Part shown: positions 53,031 to 63,915 of the stretch, in pieces
Numbering within the stretch: the stretch's first letter is position 1
How the letters are laid out: each line of letters starts with the position of its first letter
Assembly (NCBI GenBank): GCA_018432935.1
Contig: JAHDSF010000024.1
Span: 124,001-188,000, forward strand
Reading direction: 5' to 3'
DNA: 64,000 bases
DNA from: Rhodospirillales bacterium
GTDB lineage: Bacteria > Pseudomonadota > Alphaproteobacteria > Rhodospirillales > Shumkoniaceae
Notes under the pieces: model-generated
The model's input: the letters and a program-made list of their open reading frames with translations, nothing else
What the model was told of the DNA's origin: nothing
Databases searched by the model: none
Made by a program: the position numbers and the translations under genes

Positions 53031-54307
53031 GCGCGCTTGCCCTCGCGCTATGGCTGGTGCTGATGGCGCTCGGCACCCCGCTGTTCGCAAGCCTCGGCCT
53101 GTCGGCGGCGCTGTTCGTCGCGCTGCGCGACTTCGAGCCGCTGGTCATCCCGCAGAAGATCGCCACCGCCGCCGATTCCTTCCCGCTGCTAGCCGCGCCC
53201 TTCTTCATTCTGATGGGCAACCTGATGAACTCGTCGGGGATCACGCAGCGGATCTTCCGCTTCGCCAACGTGCTGGTGGGCTGGATGCGCGGCGGCCTCG
53301 GCCATGCCAACATCGTCGCCAGCGTCATCTTCGCCGGCATGAGCGGCTCGGCAGTGGCCGATGCCGGCGGGCTCGGCACGATCGAAATCCAGGCCATGCG
53401 CCAGGCCGGCTACGAGGACGATTTCGCCGTCGCCGTTACCGCCGCCTCGGCGACCATCGGCCCGATCATCCCGCCCAGCCTGCCGATGATCATCTACGCG
53501 GTGCTCGCCGGAGCCTCGGTGGGCGGCCTTTTCATCGGCGGCATCCTGCCGGGCCTGCTGATGGCGCTGGCGCTGATGGGCTATGTGTGGCTGCGGGCGC
53601 GGGCCAAGAACTACCCCCACGAGCCGGTCCCGGACGCCGCCGGGGCGTGGCGGGCCTTCCGCGATGCCTTCTTCGCCCTGATGGCGCCGGTGATCCTGCT
53701 GGGCGGCATCGTGTCGGGTGTGTTCACCCCGACCGAATCGGCCGCTGTGGCCGCCTTCTACGCCCTCTTCCTCGGCCTCTTCATCTACCGCGAGCTGAAG
53801 TGGCGCGACATCCCCGCCCTGATCCTGGCCACCATCGAGACCAACGGCGTGGTGCTGGCGCTGGTGATGACGGCGGTGCTGTTCGGCTGGAACCTCTCGG
53901 TTGCCCAGATCCCGCAGACGCTCGGCCGCTTCATCGTCGGCCTCGCCGACGATCCCCTGATCGTCCTCCTGGTCATCAACCTGTTCCTCCTGTTCGTCGG
54001 CATGTTCATGGAGGCGATCGCGGCGATGATGATCCTGGTGCCGATCCTGGGGCCGGTCGCCATGCAGATCGGGGTCTCGCCGATCCAGTTCGGGGTGATC
54101 GTGGTGCTCAACCTGATGATCGGCACCGTGACGCCGCCGGTCGGCGTGGTGCTGTTCGTCACCGCCAACGTCGCGCGGGTGCCGTTCGAACGGGTGACCC
54201 GCGCGATCCTCCCGTTCCTCCTGCCGTTGCTCGGGGTGCTGATCGCGGTCTCGGTGTGGCCGCCGCTCACCACCTATCTGCCCAAGCTCCTGATGGGTAT
54301 AGAATAG
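53027..54307 (+). CDS. TRAP transporter large permease (DctM family)
   Basis: A 426-residue protein with about twelve helices that carries the sodium-driven transport. DctM motifs are FFILMGNLMNSSGITQRIFR, SVIFAGMSGSAVADAGGLGT, SATIGPIIPPSLPMIIYAVL and LMIGTVTPPVGVVLFVTANV. The ATG at 53027 overlaps the dctQ stop; the longer upstream frame is not coding. The aldolase-like gene follows after 25 bases, suggesting it handles or senses the imported compound. Confidence 0.95.
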   Translation: MSALALALWLVLMALGTPLFASLGLSAALFVALRDFEPLVIPQKIATAADSFPLLAAPFFILMGNLMNSSGITQRIFRFANVLVGWMRGGLGHANIVASVIFAGMSGSAVADAGGLGTIEIQAMRQAGYEDDFAVAVTAASATIGPIIPPSLPMIIYAVLAGASVGGLFIGGILPGLLMALALMGYVWLRARAKNYPHEPVPDAAGAWRAFRDAFFALMAPVILLGGIVSGVFTPTESAAVAAFYALFLGLFIYRELKWRDIPALILATIETNGVVLALVMTAVLFGWNLSVAQIPQTLGRFIVGLADDPLIVLLVINLFLLFVGMFMEAIAAMMILVPILGPVAMQIGVSPIQFGVIVVLNLMIGTVTPPVGVVLFVTANVARVPFERVTRAILPFLLPLLGVLIAVSVWPPLTTYLPKLLMGIE

Positions 54308-54332
54308 CGCGCCGGAACGGTGGGGAGGGGGC

Positions 54333-55118
54333 ATGCGGCGCAACGTAGCCAAAGAGCGGCTGGAGAAGGGCAAGCACATCTACGGCATGGTCGCGCGCGA
54401 GTTCTTCACGCCCGGCCTGCCGCAGATCGTGAACGCCGCCGCCGGCGACTTCCTCATGCTGGAGGGCGCCGATCTCGCGACGGTCCGCCTGCAGGCGGCG
54501 CTTTGCCGGGGCCTGCACGTGATCCCCGTAGCCTGCCTGCCCGACGGCTCGCCCGGTGCGATCGGGGCCGTGCTCGAGGCCGGGGCGTTCGGGGTTGCCG
54601 TTCACCTCGTCGAAAGCCGCCGCCAGGCCGAGCAGATCGTCGCCGCCACCCGCTTCCTGCCCAGGGGCGCGCGCCGTGCCACGACGACCGCAGCCCACGA
54701 CGACTTCCGCCCCGGGGAACTGGCCGAGGACATGCAGGTGGCCGAGAAACGCACCCTGGTCGTCTGCATGATCGGCTCCGAGGAGGGGGTGAGCAACGCC
54801 GACCAGATCGCCGCGGTGCCGGGGGTCGACGTGCTGTGGCTGTCCCACGTCGACCTTGCCAACAGCCTCGGCGTCACCGGCGCCTTCGACGATCCGCACT
54901 TCGTCGAGGCGGTCGACACGGTTGCCAACGCCGCCGATCTGCGCGGCAAGGCGGCCGGCATCGTCGTCTCGGACGACACCTCGGGCACCGACTACCTCGC
55001 CAAGGGCTACCGCATGCTCGCCTACGGGGTCGATGCCCAGCTCCTGCAGGCGGTCCTGCGCCAGGGGTTCGCCAAGCTGCGCGAGGATACCGCGACCCTG
55101 ATCGCCCACCGCCACTGA
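54333..55118 (+). CDS. HpcH/HpaI aldolase-family protein lacking catalytic residues
   Basis: A 261-residue barrel protein aligned by eye with the HpcH/HpaI class II aldolases: GDFLMLEGADLA replaces the usual ID-GEH (so the catalytic His45 is Asp47), VIPVACLP replaces VVRP (Arg70 lost) and VVCMIGSEEGVSN has Gly148 where the metal-binding Glu of QIET stands; only the second metal aspartate (VDLANSLG, about 174) remains. It is therefore unlikely to cleave aldols in the usual way. It might bind an acid, act as a regulator or have a new chemistry. Its gene closes the TRAP operon. Confidence 0.87.
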   Translation: MRRNVAKERLEKGKHIYGMVAREFFTPGLPQIVNAAAGDFLMLEGADLATVRLQAALCRGLHVIPVACLPDGSPGAIGAVLEAGAFGVAVHLVESRRQAEQIVAATRFLPRGARRATTTAAHDDFRPGELAEDMQVAEKRTLVVCMIGSEEGVSNADQIAAVPGVDVLWLSHVDLANSLGVTGAFDDPHFVEAVDTVANAADLRGKAAGIVVSDDTSGTDYLAKGYRMLAYGVDAQLLQAVLRQGFAKLREDTATLIAHRH

Positions 55119-55129
55119 GCGGCGGCGAC

Positions 55130-56626
<1,497 letters not shown>

Positions 56627-56705
56627 TTGCGCTCCTCCCGTTTTTCGTGCGTCCAGAGGAGCTTTCCCGGCCGGTCCCGGAATGTCAACGGCGCAGTCCT
56701 CGGTA

Positions 56706-56885
56706 CTAGCACTCCCGCTTCAGCGACCAGACGTCATCGGGCCGCAGCCCGATGTCCTTGAGGTCGCGCACGCTCATCGACAGCAGCTCGCGGCGGTCAC
56801 GGCGGCGCCGTACCCGTTCGGCGAACTCGGCGGCGAGACGGCGGAACGGAGCCTCCACGGCCCGGGCAATGCGCGTCGTCATCAT
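56706..56885 (-). CDS. DUF1127-family small arginine-rich protein
   Basis: A 59-residue protein with the DUF1127 (YjiS-type) pattern: a basic helix ([18 protein letters not shown]) followed by [13 protein letters not shown]. Two consecutive ATG codons open it, with GAGGG 7 bases before the first. Small DUF1127 proteins of alphaproteobacteria affect RNA turnover and phosphate or carbon metabolism; the role of this one is unknown. It sits between the TPR gene and glpK. Confidence 0.85.
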   Translation of the reverse strand: MMTTRIARAVEAPFRRLAAEFAERVRRRRDRRELLSMSVRDLKDIGLRPDDVWSLKREC

Positions 56886-56903
56886 CGTTCATCCCTCGAA
56901 AGC

Positions 56904-56935
56904 GGCCCCCACTCCCTGTCGCGGGAGAGGGGGCC
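56904..56935. terminator. hairpin after the 569-residue TPR gene
   Basis: GGCCCCC-(A)CTCCC pairs with GGGAG(A)-GGGGGCC around a 6-base loop, 10 bases after the TPR gene stop on the minus strand. It lacks a U run, so it may be a partial terminator or stabiliser of the REP type. The DUF1127 gene begins 19 bases beyond it. Confidence 0.5.
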
Positions 56936-56944
56936 AAGTCTGCG

Positions 56945-58654
56945 TCACAAGCGGTCGATCCGCAGGAGGTCGGCCGGCCCGACCCAGGCGGTATCGAGCT
57001 TCTCCTCGATCACCGCCGCCTCTTCGTTCCTGCCCATCGCCCTGTAGGTGCTGGCAAGCCCCCACAACGCCCAGCCGTTGTTCGGGGTCTGCTTCAGCGC
57101 CTCGGTGAAAGCCTTCTCGGCGCCGACGTGGTCGCCCCGCTCGAGATGGACCGCGGCCAGCGACTGCCGGACCGGGTAGTACCAGAACGAGGGCTCCATG
57201 TAGGCGAGGCCGTCCTCGATGCCGGCCGCCTGCTCGAACAGACGCAGCGCGCCGTCGAGGTCGCCGGCCTTCTGGGCCACCCGGGCTTCGACGATCAGGG
57301 CCGCGATCTCGACCAGCTCGCGGGCCGGCAGGCCCTTCTCGCTGAGGGCGACCACGTCGGGCTGCGCACCGATCGCACGCACCGCCTCCGCCTCGGCGCC
57401 GGCCTCGGGCAGGCGCCCCGCCGCGGCCAAGGCGACGCCGCGGGCGTAGCGCCAGGTGGCGGTCACGTAGGGCAGGCCGTAGGTCGGCTCGGGCAGGGCC
57501 AGCACCGTCTCCGGGGCACTGAACTGAGCGTGGGCGAAGTACGGGGCGGCCTTGATCGCCTGCAGCCACACCGCCCGCTGCGCGCTTCTCACGTCGACCA
57601 GCTTCTCCAGCTTGGCCGCCGCCGAGAACAGGGCCTCGGCATCGCCCGCCATCTGCGCGGAAACAACCATGAAGTGCAGATTGTGCGGATAGTAGCCATC
57701 GGTGTAGATGCCCGGCGCCTTCGAAGGCTCGACGCCGATCCGCGCGAAATAGGCCTCGTCGGCGGCAACCGCCCGGCGGTTGGCGGCGAGGCTTTCGCGC
57801 CACCGTCCGACCCGGTTGTAGATGTGGGCCGGCATGTGGACCAGGTGGCCCGCCCCCGGCACCAGATGGGCCAGGCGGTCGGCATGCGGTTCGGCCCGCG
57901 CGGGATCGGCCGACGCCTCGATCGTGTGGATGTAGAGGTGGAGGGCGCCGGGATGATCGGGGTTGCGGCCCAGCACCCGTTCCAGGGTGGCGATCAGGGT
58001 CCTGGTAGCCGGCTTCGGCGTCGCCTTATCGGTCTCCCAGTAATCCCATGGCGACAGGTTCATGATCGCGTCGGCATGCAGGGTGGCGATCTCGTCATCG
58101 TCGCCGAAGCGGGCGGCGAGATCGGCCATCGCCGCCGCATAGGCGGCGTTGAGGGCGGCCTGGTCGGCCCCCGGCTTGTCGCTGTAGCGGAAGCCCAGCG
58201 CCTCGATCAGACCGCGTTCCCGCGGCGTCGCGTTCCCCGCCGCGTGGAGCGCCCGATCGAGCGCCGCGACGGCTGGCGCGACCGCCTTGGCCGGCATCGG
58301 GGTGTTGATGTTGGGGCCCAGCACGAACGCCTCGCCCCACCAGCACATGGCGCATCCGGGGTCGATATCGCGGGCCTGGCGGAAGGCGCTCAGCGCCGCC
58401 CCGTGGTTGAAGGCCCAGGCCCAGCGGAGACCCTGGTTGAAGTACGCCTGGGCACGCGGGCTCCCGGTGGTTACGGCATAGGAATGGCTGCCCAGGTTGT
58501 CGAACAATGGCTCGGCGACGCTTACCGGCTCGCCCGTGGTCGCCGCGGCGACGGCGATATCGTGAGCGTCGCTCATCTGCACGTAGAGGCCCGCCACGAA
58601 GGCGGCGGTCGCCGCCCCGGTATGAAGCAGGGCAAAAGAAAGCCTGGAGTTCAT
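56945..58654 (-). CDS. secreted or anchored tetratricopeptide-repeat protein with histidine clusters
   Basis: A 569-residue protein with a signal-like N-terminus (LSFALLHTGAATAAFVAGLY) and many TPR-like helical pairs. It has CAMCWWGEAF (about 101) and two histidine-rich helices: HLYIHTIE (His239, His243, Glu246) and HLVHMPAHIY (His270, His273, His277), which could hold a metal. The C-terminal helices (HVGAEKAFTEALKQTPNNGW, then GLASTYRAMGRNEEAAVIEE) are standard TPRs. The cellular role is unknown; the fold is a protein-binding scaffold and the histidines hint at an enzyme or metal site. It follows a TTC38-like gene by 26 bases. Confidence 0.83.
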   Translation of the reverse strand: MNSRLSFALLHTGAATAAFVAGLYVQMSDAHDIAVAAATTGEPVSVAEPLFDNLGSHSYAVTTGSPRAQAYFNQGLRWAWAFNHGAALSAFRQARDIDPGCAMCWWGEAFVLGPNINTPMPAKAVAPAVAALDRALHAAGNATPRERGLIEALGFRYSDKPGADQAALNAAYAAAMADLAARFGDDDEIATLHADAIMNLSPWDYWETDKATPKPATRTLIATLERVLGRNPDHPGALHLYIHTIEASADPARAEPHADRLAHLVPGAGHLVHMPAHIYNRVGRWRESLAANRRAVAADEAYFARIGVEPSKAPGIYTDGYYPHNLHFMVVSAQMAGDAEALFSAAAKLEKLVDVRSAQRAVWLQAIKAAPYFAHAQFSAPETVLALPEPTYGLPYVTATWRYARGVALAAAGRLPEAGAEAEAVRAIGAQPDVVALSEKGLPARELVEIAALIVEARVAQKAGDLDGALRLFEQAAGIEDGLAYMEPSFWYYPVRQSLAAVHLERGDHVGAEKAFTEALKQTPNNGWALWGLASTYRAMGRNEEAAVIEEKLDTAWVGPADLLRIDRL

Positions 58655-58680
58655 CGGTACGGTTCCTTCATGGTTCGAGA

Positions 58681-60012
58681 TCACGCGGCGCGCCGCCCGG
58701 GAGCGGATGCCGAAGCACGGAAACGAAGGTTCAGCGGGCTTTCCGGCTTGCCGGCCAGCCGCTCGTTCGCCAGCGCCTGCACCAGCGACCGGCGTCCCGC
58801 CCGCTCGGCGGCGGCGATCAGCGTCAGATCGATCACGTCGCGCTGGGCGTTGCTGCCGCCGAAACGGTTGGCAAAGGTACGGACCGGCTGGATCAGGTCG
58901 ACGCAGGTGTCGTAGTCCTCCTGGCCGAAAGCCAGGATCGCGCGGCACAGCGGGCGCCCCACCTCACGGGTCATCGTCGCGTTGTCGCCCGGCTTGCGCA
59001 TGCGGGCAAGCTGCGCCTGCAGCAGGGCCTGGGCCGCTTCCTGCCGCCCGTCGCCGACGAACGCCATCATCGCGTGAAGATCGTTGAAGGCGTAGTGGGC
59101 GTCGGTCGCCAGAGGCTCCCAGGCGTCCGCCAACTCCTGCCAACGGTCGCCGACATCGACCCCGAGGATGGCCAGCCGCCACAGCAGGGCCGAGGCGTCG
59201 ATCATGTCGAGCACCACCTTCGACCGGCTGCCGCGCACCCGCTCGTCATAGAACGCGAGGACCTTGTCGTAGAGCCCCTGGTCGAGGTGGAACAGCGCCC
59301 AGTGCCACCAGTTGTGGACGGCGATCATGGCGCCCTTCTCCCAGCCGGTCTGGTTGGAGGCCATCCACCGCACCCCCTCCTCGGTGCGGCCCTGCATCTC
59401 CATCACGTGGGCGACGGCGTGCTGGGCCCAGGCGTCCGCCGCATTCATGGCGACGGCGCAGCGCCCCGCCTCCTCGGCCGGGCCGAACATGTTGCTTTCC
59501 TCGAGCCCGAACGCCCGCATGCCGAGCACCGCATGGTAACCGGGCAGGCTGATCGACCACGCCGGCAGCACGCGGGCAATGCGGTCGCGCAGGGCGCGCG
59601 CGTCGCCGAGGTAGAAGTCGAAGAGGTGCGCCGTCTGCAGGGCGACGGCGTCGTGCGGATAGTCGGTCAGCACGTCGCCAAGAACGGCGACCGAGCGGCG
59701 CATCTCGCCGTCGAGCATGGCGCGGATGGCGGCGAGGTGACCGTTCTCGCGGGCGTTCGCGGCCAGGCGCGAAGCCGCCTTCCAGCTCGCCTCGGCTTCG
59801 GGCAGCGCCGCCGCCTCGCTCGAGGTCAGGTAGAGCCAGGCCCGGAAGCAGTGGGCCATGGTGAAGCCGGGGCTTTCGGCGATGGCGGCATCGACGGTCG
59901 CGACCGGGTCTCCGGCGTAGCACTGGAACTCGGCCAGCGCCTGCTCGAAGCGGACGACCGCCCCGGCCGAAGCCCCGGTGATCGCATCGTCACGGTAATC
60001 GGTACGGGTCAT
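58681..60012 (-). CDS. TTC38-family tetratricopeptide repeat protein
   Basis: A 443-residue helical protein of the TTC38 type (family found in bacteria and animals, function unknown). Characteristic parts are MAHCFRAWLYLTSSEAAALP, PGYHAVLGMRAFGLEESNMF, WAQHAVAHVMEMQGRTEEG and HNWWHWALFHLDQGLYD, the last two giving His198, His202, His233, His237 and His242. There is no signal peptide. It lies behind the large SARP-type regulator gene (120-base gap) and just ahead of another TPR gene with similar His-rich helices, so the pair may work together. Confidence 0.85.
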   Translation of the reverse strand: MTRTDYRDDAITGASAGAVVRFEQALAEFQCYAGDPVATVDAAIAESPGFTMAHCFRAWLYLTSSEAAALPEAEASWKAASRLAANARENGHLAAIRAMLDGEMRRSVAVLGDVLTDYPHDAVALQTAHLFDFYLGDARALRDRIARVLPAWSISLPGYHAVLGMRAFGLEESNMFGPAEEAGRCAVAMNAADAWAQHAVAHVMEMQGRTEEGVRWMASNQTGWEKGAMIAVHNWWHWALFHLDQGLYDKVLAFYDERVRGSRSKVVLDMIDASALLWRLAILGVDVGDRWQELADAWEPLATDAHYAFNDLHAMMAFVGDGRQEAAQALLQAQLARMRKPGDNATMTREVGRPLCRAILAFGQEDYDTCVDLIQPVRTFANRFGGSNAQRDVIDLTLIAAAERAGRRSLVQALANERLAGKPESPLNLRFRASASAPGRRAA

Positions 60013-60132
60013 GTCGGTTTTCTCCCTCTCGTGGTATGCGGGGGAGAATCGTCAAAGCCCGTCAGCACGGCGTTGCCTACGGCGTGAAAAGGTCGTGAAA
60101 TCTACCGGAAAGCCGAAAAGATCCCCGCGGCG

Positions 60133-63100
60133 TCAGGAATCGAGTTGGGCCGCCAGCCGTTCCATGCCCGCGGCGAGGCAGTCGGTGCGAACGCGGGCGA
60201 AGGCGGCCGCGGGTCGGCCGCGGCCCCGCGCCGCCTGGAGTCGCCCGACCGTCGCGTGCAGGGCGCTCCACGGCAGCGGTCCCTCGTCGGTGCGGCCCAC
60301 CTCCTCCAGCCGGTCGGCGTAGGCCTCCGCCGCCTTCCAGCGGCGCTCGACCAGGCTGGCCTGGATGGCGTCGCGATAGAAGAAGAGATGGTTGTGCGAG
60401 ACGGCTCCGGCGCGCAACACCTCCTCGCCCTCCTGCAGCAGCCAGCGGCGGCGGCTGGAATCCTCGACCATCGCGGCCAGCGCGCCGAGCACCTGCGCCC
60501 CCATGTAGCCCATGCCGGTCTCGCGGCAGATCTCCAGCGCCTCCTCCAGACAGCGCAGCGCGTCCGCGATCCTGCCCCGCAGCCGCAAGGCATGCCCCTT
60601 GAAGACCAGCGCCTCCGACATGAAACGGCGTGATCCGATCCGCTCGACCAACTCGAAAACGCGGGGCAACCGGTTCTCGATCGGTGCCGCGTCGGCTCGT
60701 CCGTGCAGGATTTCGACCGCGACCAGCTCGGCCAGCAGCTCCGAGCGCAAATCGCCGATGCGCAGCGCGATCTCCGCGCCTGCCGCGACGTCGGCCAAAG
60801 CCTCCGCGCGCCGCAGGCAGAAGTGCTTGGTGATCGCCAGCATCGGCAGGTGTGCCGCCTCCACTCTCGGAAAGCCGCCTTCCCTCGCCCGCGCCACGCA
60901 GGCCTCGAAATGTTCCAGCGCCTGCCGCATGTCGCCGCTGGCGTAGCAGCCGTCGCCGAGCCCGCCCAACGCCTGCACCTCCAGCTCCGCCGAGCCGCTC
61001 TTGCGAGCGGACCGCAGCGCCCGCTCGTGCTCGACCTCGCAGTCGCGGATGCGGCCCTGGGCGAACAGCAGGTTCGCCCGCAGCAGGTGGATGCGCGCGC
61101 AGTCGAGATCGTCGACCGAGAGCGCTTCGGCCTCCTTCAAGGCCGCCAAGGCTTCGGGCGTGCGGTCCTCCAGGCGGTAGGCGGCCGCGATTCCGGCCAA
61201 CGCCCGGCAGCGTTGGCGCGCCTCTACCTCGGCATCGACCACCTGCTGCAGCCGCTCCCGACTTTCCCCGACCCGCCCGAGATCGAGCAGCAGGTCGCCG
61301 GCCATCACGGCAGCGAGCGCCCGGGTGTTCGCATCGCCGGCCGTGCGTTCGGCCGCCTCGACGAGCCTGAGGGCGCGCTCCAGACGGTACGTCGCAAACA
61401 CCATCTGCGCCGCCTCCAGGTAGGCGACGGCAGCCCGCGGGTCCTCGGCCCGCTCCAGGTGCTGGGCGTACAGAACCTTGTCGCGTCCGGCATACCATTC
61501 GGCCGCCCGCGCGTGGAGCCTCCGCCGCCGCGACCGCAGCAGGCTGGCATAGACGGCATCGCGCAGCAGCGCATGGTCGAACACGTGATCGTCGCCGTCG
61601 CGGCGCAGCAGCGCGTGATCGAGCAGCGGCTCGCACCCGTAGCCGGGGTTCTCGAGCAGGTGCCCGAGCGCATCGAGCGTGAACCGCTGGCCCAGCACCG
61701 AAGCCGCCTGCAGCGCCGCCCGGTCGCCCGCCGCGAGACGGTCGAGGCGGGCCAGCACGACGCCTCGCACCGAGTCCGGAACGTCCTCCTCGACCTCGTC
61801 GTGGCTGACCAGGAGCTGCTCGAGGAAGTAGGCGTTGCCGGCGGCGCGGGCGACGCAGGTGTCACGCCTCCCCGGCGGCACGGCATAGCTGTCGGCGACC
61901 AGGCGCGCCTCCTCGGGACGCAGCGGCGTGAGGTCCATGGTGACGAGGGGCACCGACCGGGTGGCGGCGCGCCAGGCACGGTCCACCGGGTCCTGGTCGG
62001 GCCTAGCCGTCAGCACGATCACCGCCGGCACCGCGGCCAGCCGCTCGACGATCGCTGCCAGGAAGTCTCGCGCCTCGCGGTCCGCCCAGTGGAAATCCTC
62101 GAGCAGCAGGAATCGCGGCGCCTGCTGCGACAGCGCCGTGATCAACCCGACCACCGCATCCCGCGCGCCGGCGTACCTAGTGCCGGTGTCCATGGCTTCG
62201 ACGATGCGGCGGCGCTGCGGGGTTCCCGCCAGGTTAAGCACCAGTTCCAGGAACATCTTCTGCTCGGCGCCGATCAGTCCCGCCGCCTCGACCGCGTCGA
62301 GGCGCGCCGCGGCGCCCTCGCTGTCGGCGTCGAGCAAGCTGCGCACCAGCATCCGGATGCCGCCGCCGCCCGGCTCGAGACCGAAATCGACGAAAGCACC
62401 CGAATGGAACGCGTAGCCGAGGCCGAGCGCGATGGTGCGGAAGCGGTCGGCGAGCCGACTCTTGCCGATCCCGGCCTCGCCGCGGATGTAGATCAGGCAC
62501 GCCTCCCCTGCGGCCCGGCACCGCTCGGCGACGATCTCGAACTGGTGCCGTTCCGCTTCGCGGCCGACGAACGGCGAGCGCCAGTGGGCGGCGGCACCCG
62601 GCATCCAGCCGAGCGGCACCCAGGATGGGAGGTCCGGGAGGCCTCCCGGCGCCGCGCGCAGGCGATCGCCGCACGCAGCCCGCGCCGAATCGCCCAGCAG
62701 CGTGGTCCCCGGCGCCGCCGCCCGCGCCAGCCGTTCCGCCGACGCCACGGTATCCCCGGTGAAAGTGAGCGCCTCGTCGCTCTCACCTTCCGCCACCAGC
62801 ACCAGACCGCAGGCGACACCGATCCGTGCCCTGCCGTCGCAACGACCCGCTACTCCCTCGTGGAGGACCTGCGCCGCCTGCACGGCCCGCACGCACTCGT
62901 CGCCGCGGATCCGCCGCACCCCGAACGCGACCAGGACGCCGCTGGCCCCGTGACGGCGCCAGACGGCGCGATGTCGCCCGGCCGCCTCGGCCGCCACCTG
63001 GCGAAAGCCTAGGGTGCAGCGGTGGAGCTCTTCGGGATCGGAGCCGGCGGGATCGAGGTCGGCGATCAGGATGGTGATCTGGCGCAGTTCGGGGTTGACC

Positions 63101-63915
63101 GGCTCCGGCTCCGGGGGCGGCCCGGCCGCCTCGGTGGCGGCTTCGGCCGGCGGCGGCGCATGCACAGGAGAGGGCTCGGCCGACCGCCGCCGCTGTTCGC
63201 GGATCTCCCGGAACAGCGCATCGGTCTCCGGTTCCGGCGCCAGGCCCAGTTCCGCGCGCAGCAGGTCGCGGCAGCGTTCGTACTGGCGCAGCGCCAGCGC
63301 TTGGCGACCGGTCCGCGCGTAGAGCTGCATCAGCGAGCGGTGGGCAGACTCCCGCAAGGGGTCGAAGGCGAGTAGACGCAGCGCCGTATGGACGCCATGC
63401 TCCCACTCGCCGCTTGCGATCTCGTGGTCTAGCACATGGACCAGCGCCTGCAACGCCATCTCGCGCAGGCGCTGGCGTTCCGCGGCCAGCCAGTCCTCGA
63501 AGCCGGCGGCACGAACATGCAGGCCGTCGAGCAGGTCGCCGCGGTAGATCGCTGCCGCCTGGCGCAGCGCATCCGGGGTGCCGGCAGCGGCCAGATCCTC
63601 GAACCGCGCGACATCCAGGCCATCGCGCGGCAGCGTCAGACTGATCGTCTCCGGCGTCGCCTCCAGGGCTGTCCCCAGTCGTGCCAGCGCCGGGCGGAGC
63701 ACGGCGAGCGCCTGGCGCAGGCTGGTCCTCGCCTGCAAATCGGGGACGTCTTCCCAGAGCAGGGCGGCAAGCTTGTCGCGCGGATGGGCCTGATGCGGGG
63801 AAAGGGCGAGAAAGGCGAGCAGGGCGCGCGCCTTCTTTGCGCTGAGCGGCACTGCCGTCCCTCGCGCGTCCCGCAGCGCGAAGCTCCCGAAGAGCTGGAT
63901 CGCGAAATCGCTCAT
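60133..63915 (-). CDS. SARP/BTAD regulator with degenerate cyclase domain, AAA-type ATPase and TPRs
   Basis: A 1260-residue multidomain protein. Residues about 1-100 form an OmpR-like winged helix and 100-245 a BTAD helical domain (SLRQALAVLRPAL, then LYARTGRQALALRQYERCR), as in SARP activators. About 277-410 resemble a class III cyclase, with the first metal Asp (IADLD, about 286) but Ser325 where the second Asp should be (RRHGASGVLVAFG), so it is probably inactive. About 448-700 hold an AAA/STAND-type NTPase (Walker A RGEAGIGKS). The rest is TPR-like. It probably senses a signal through the C-terminal repeats and switches the two TPR genes behind it. The start 63915 gives MSDFAIQLFGSFALRD, a typical SARP opening. 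Confidence 0.9.
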   Translation of the reverse strand: MSDFAIQLFGSFALRDARGTAVPLSAKKARALLAFLALSPHQAHPRDKLAALLWEDVPDLQARTSLRQALAVLRPALARLGTALEATPETISLTLPRDGLDVARFEDLAAAGTPDALRQAAAIYRGDLLDGLHVRAAGFEDWLAAERQRLREMALQALVHVLDHEIASGEWEHGVHTALRLLAFDPLRESAHRSLMQLYARTGRQALALRQYERCRDLLRAELGLAPEPETDALFREIREQRRRSAEPSPVHAPPPAEAATEAAGPPPEPEPVNPELRQITILIADLDPAGSDPEELHRCTLGFRQVAAEAAGRHRAVWRRHGASGVLVAFGVRRIRGDECVRAVQAAQVLHEGVAGRCDGRARIGVACGLVLVAEGESDEALTFTGDTVASAERLARAAAPGTTLLGDSARAACGDRLRAAPGGLPDLPSWVPLGWMPGAAAHWRSPFVGREAERHQFEIVAERCRAAGEACLIYIRGEAGIGKSRLADRFRTIALGLGYAFHSGAFVDFGLEPGGGGIRMLVRSLLDADSEGAAARLDAVEAAGLIGAEQKMFLELVLNLAGTPQRRRIVEAMDTGTRYAGARDAVVGLITALSQQAPRFLLLEDFHWADREARDFLAAIVERLAAVPAVIVLTARPDQDPVDRAWRAATRSVPLVTMDLTPLRPEEARLVADSYAVPPGRRDTCVARAAGNAYFLEQLLVSHDEVEEDVPDSVRGVVLARLDRLAAGDRAALQAASVLGQRFTLDALGHLLENPGYGCEPLLDHALLRRDGDDHVFDHALLRDAVYASLLRSRRRRLHARAAEWYAGRDKVLYAQHLERAEDPRAAVAYLEAAQMVFATYRLERALRLVEAAERTAGDANTRALAAVMAGDLLLDLGRVGESRERLQQVVDAEVEARQRCRALAGIAAAYRLEDRTPEALAALKEAEALSVDDLDCARIHLLRANLLFAQGRIRDCEVEHERALRSARKSGSAELEVQALGGLGDGCYASGDMRQALEHFEACVARAREGGFPRVEAAHLPMLAITKHFCLRRAEALADVAAGAEIALRIGDLRSELLAELVAVEILHGRADAAPIENRLPRVFELVERIGSRRFMSEALVFKGHALRLRGRIADALRCLEEALEICRETGMGYMGAQVLGALAAMVEDSSRRRWLLQEGEEVLRAGAVSHNHLFFYRDAIQASLVERRWKAAEAYADRLEEVGRTDEGPLPWSALHATVGRLQAARGRGRPAAAFARVRTDCLAAGMERLAAQLDS

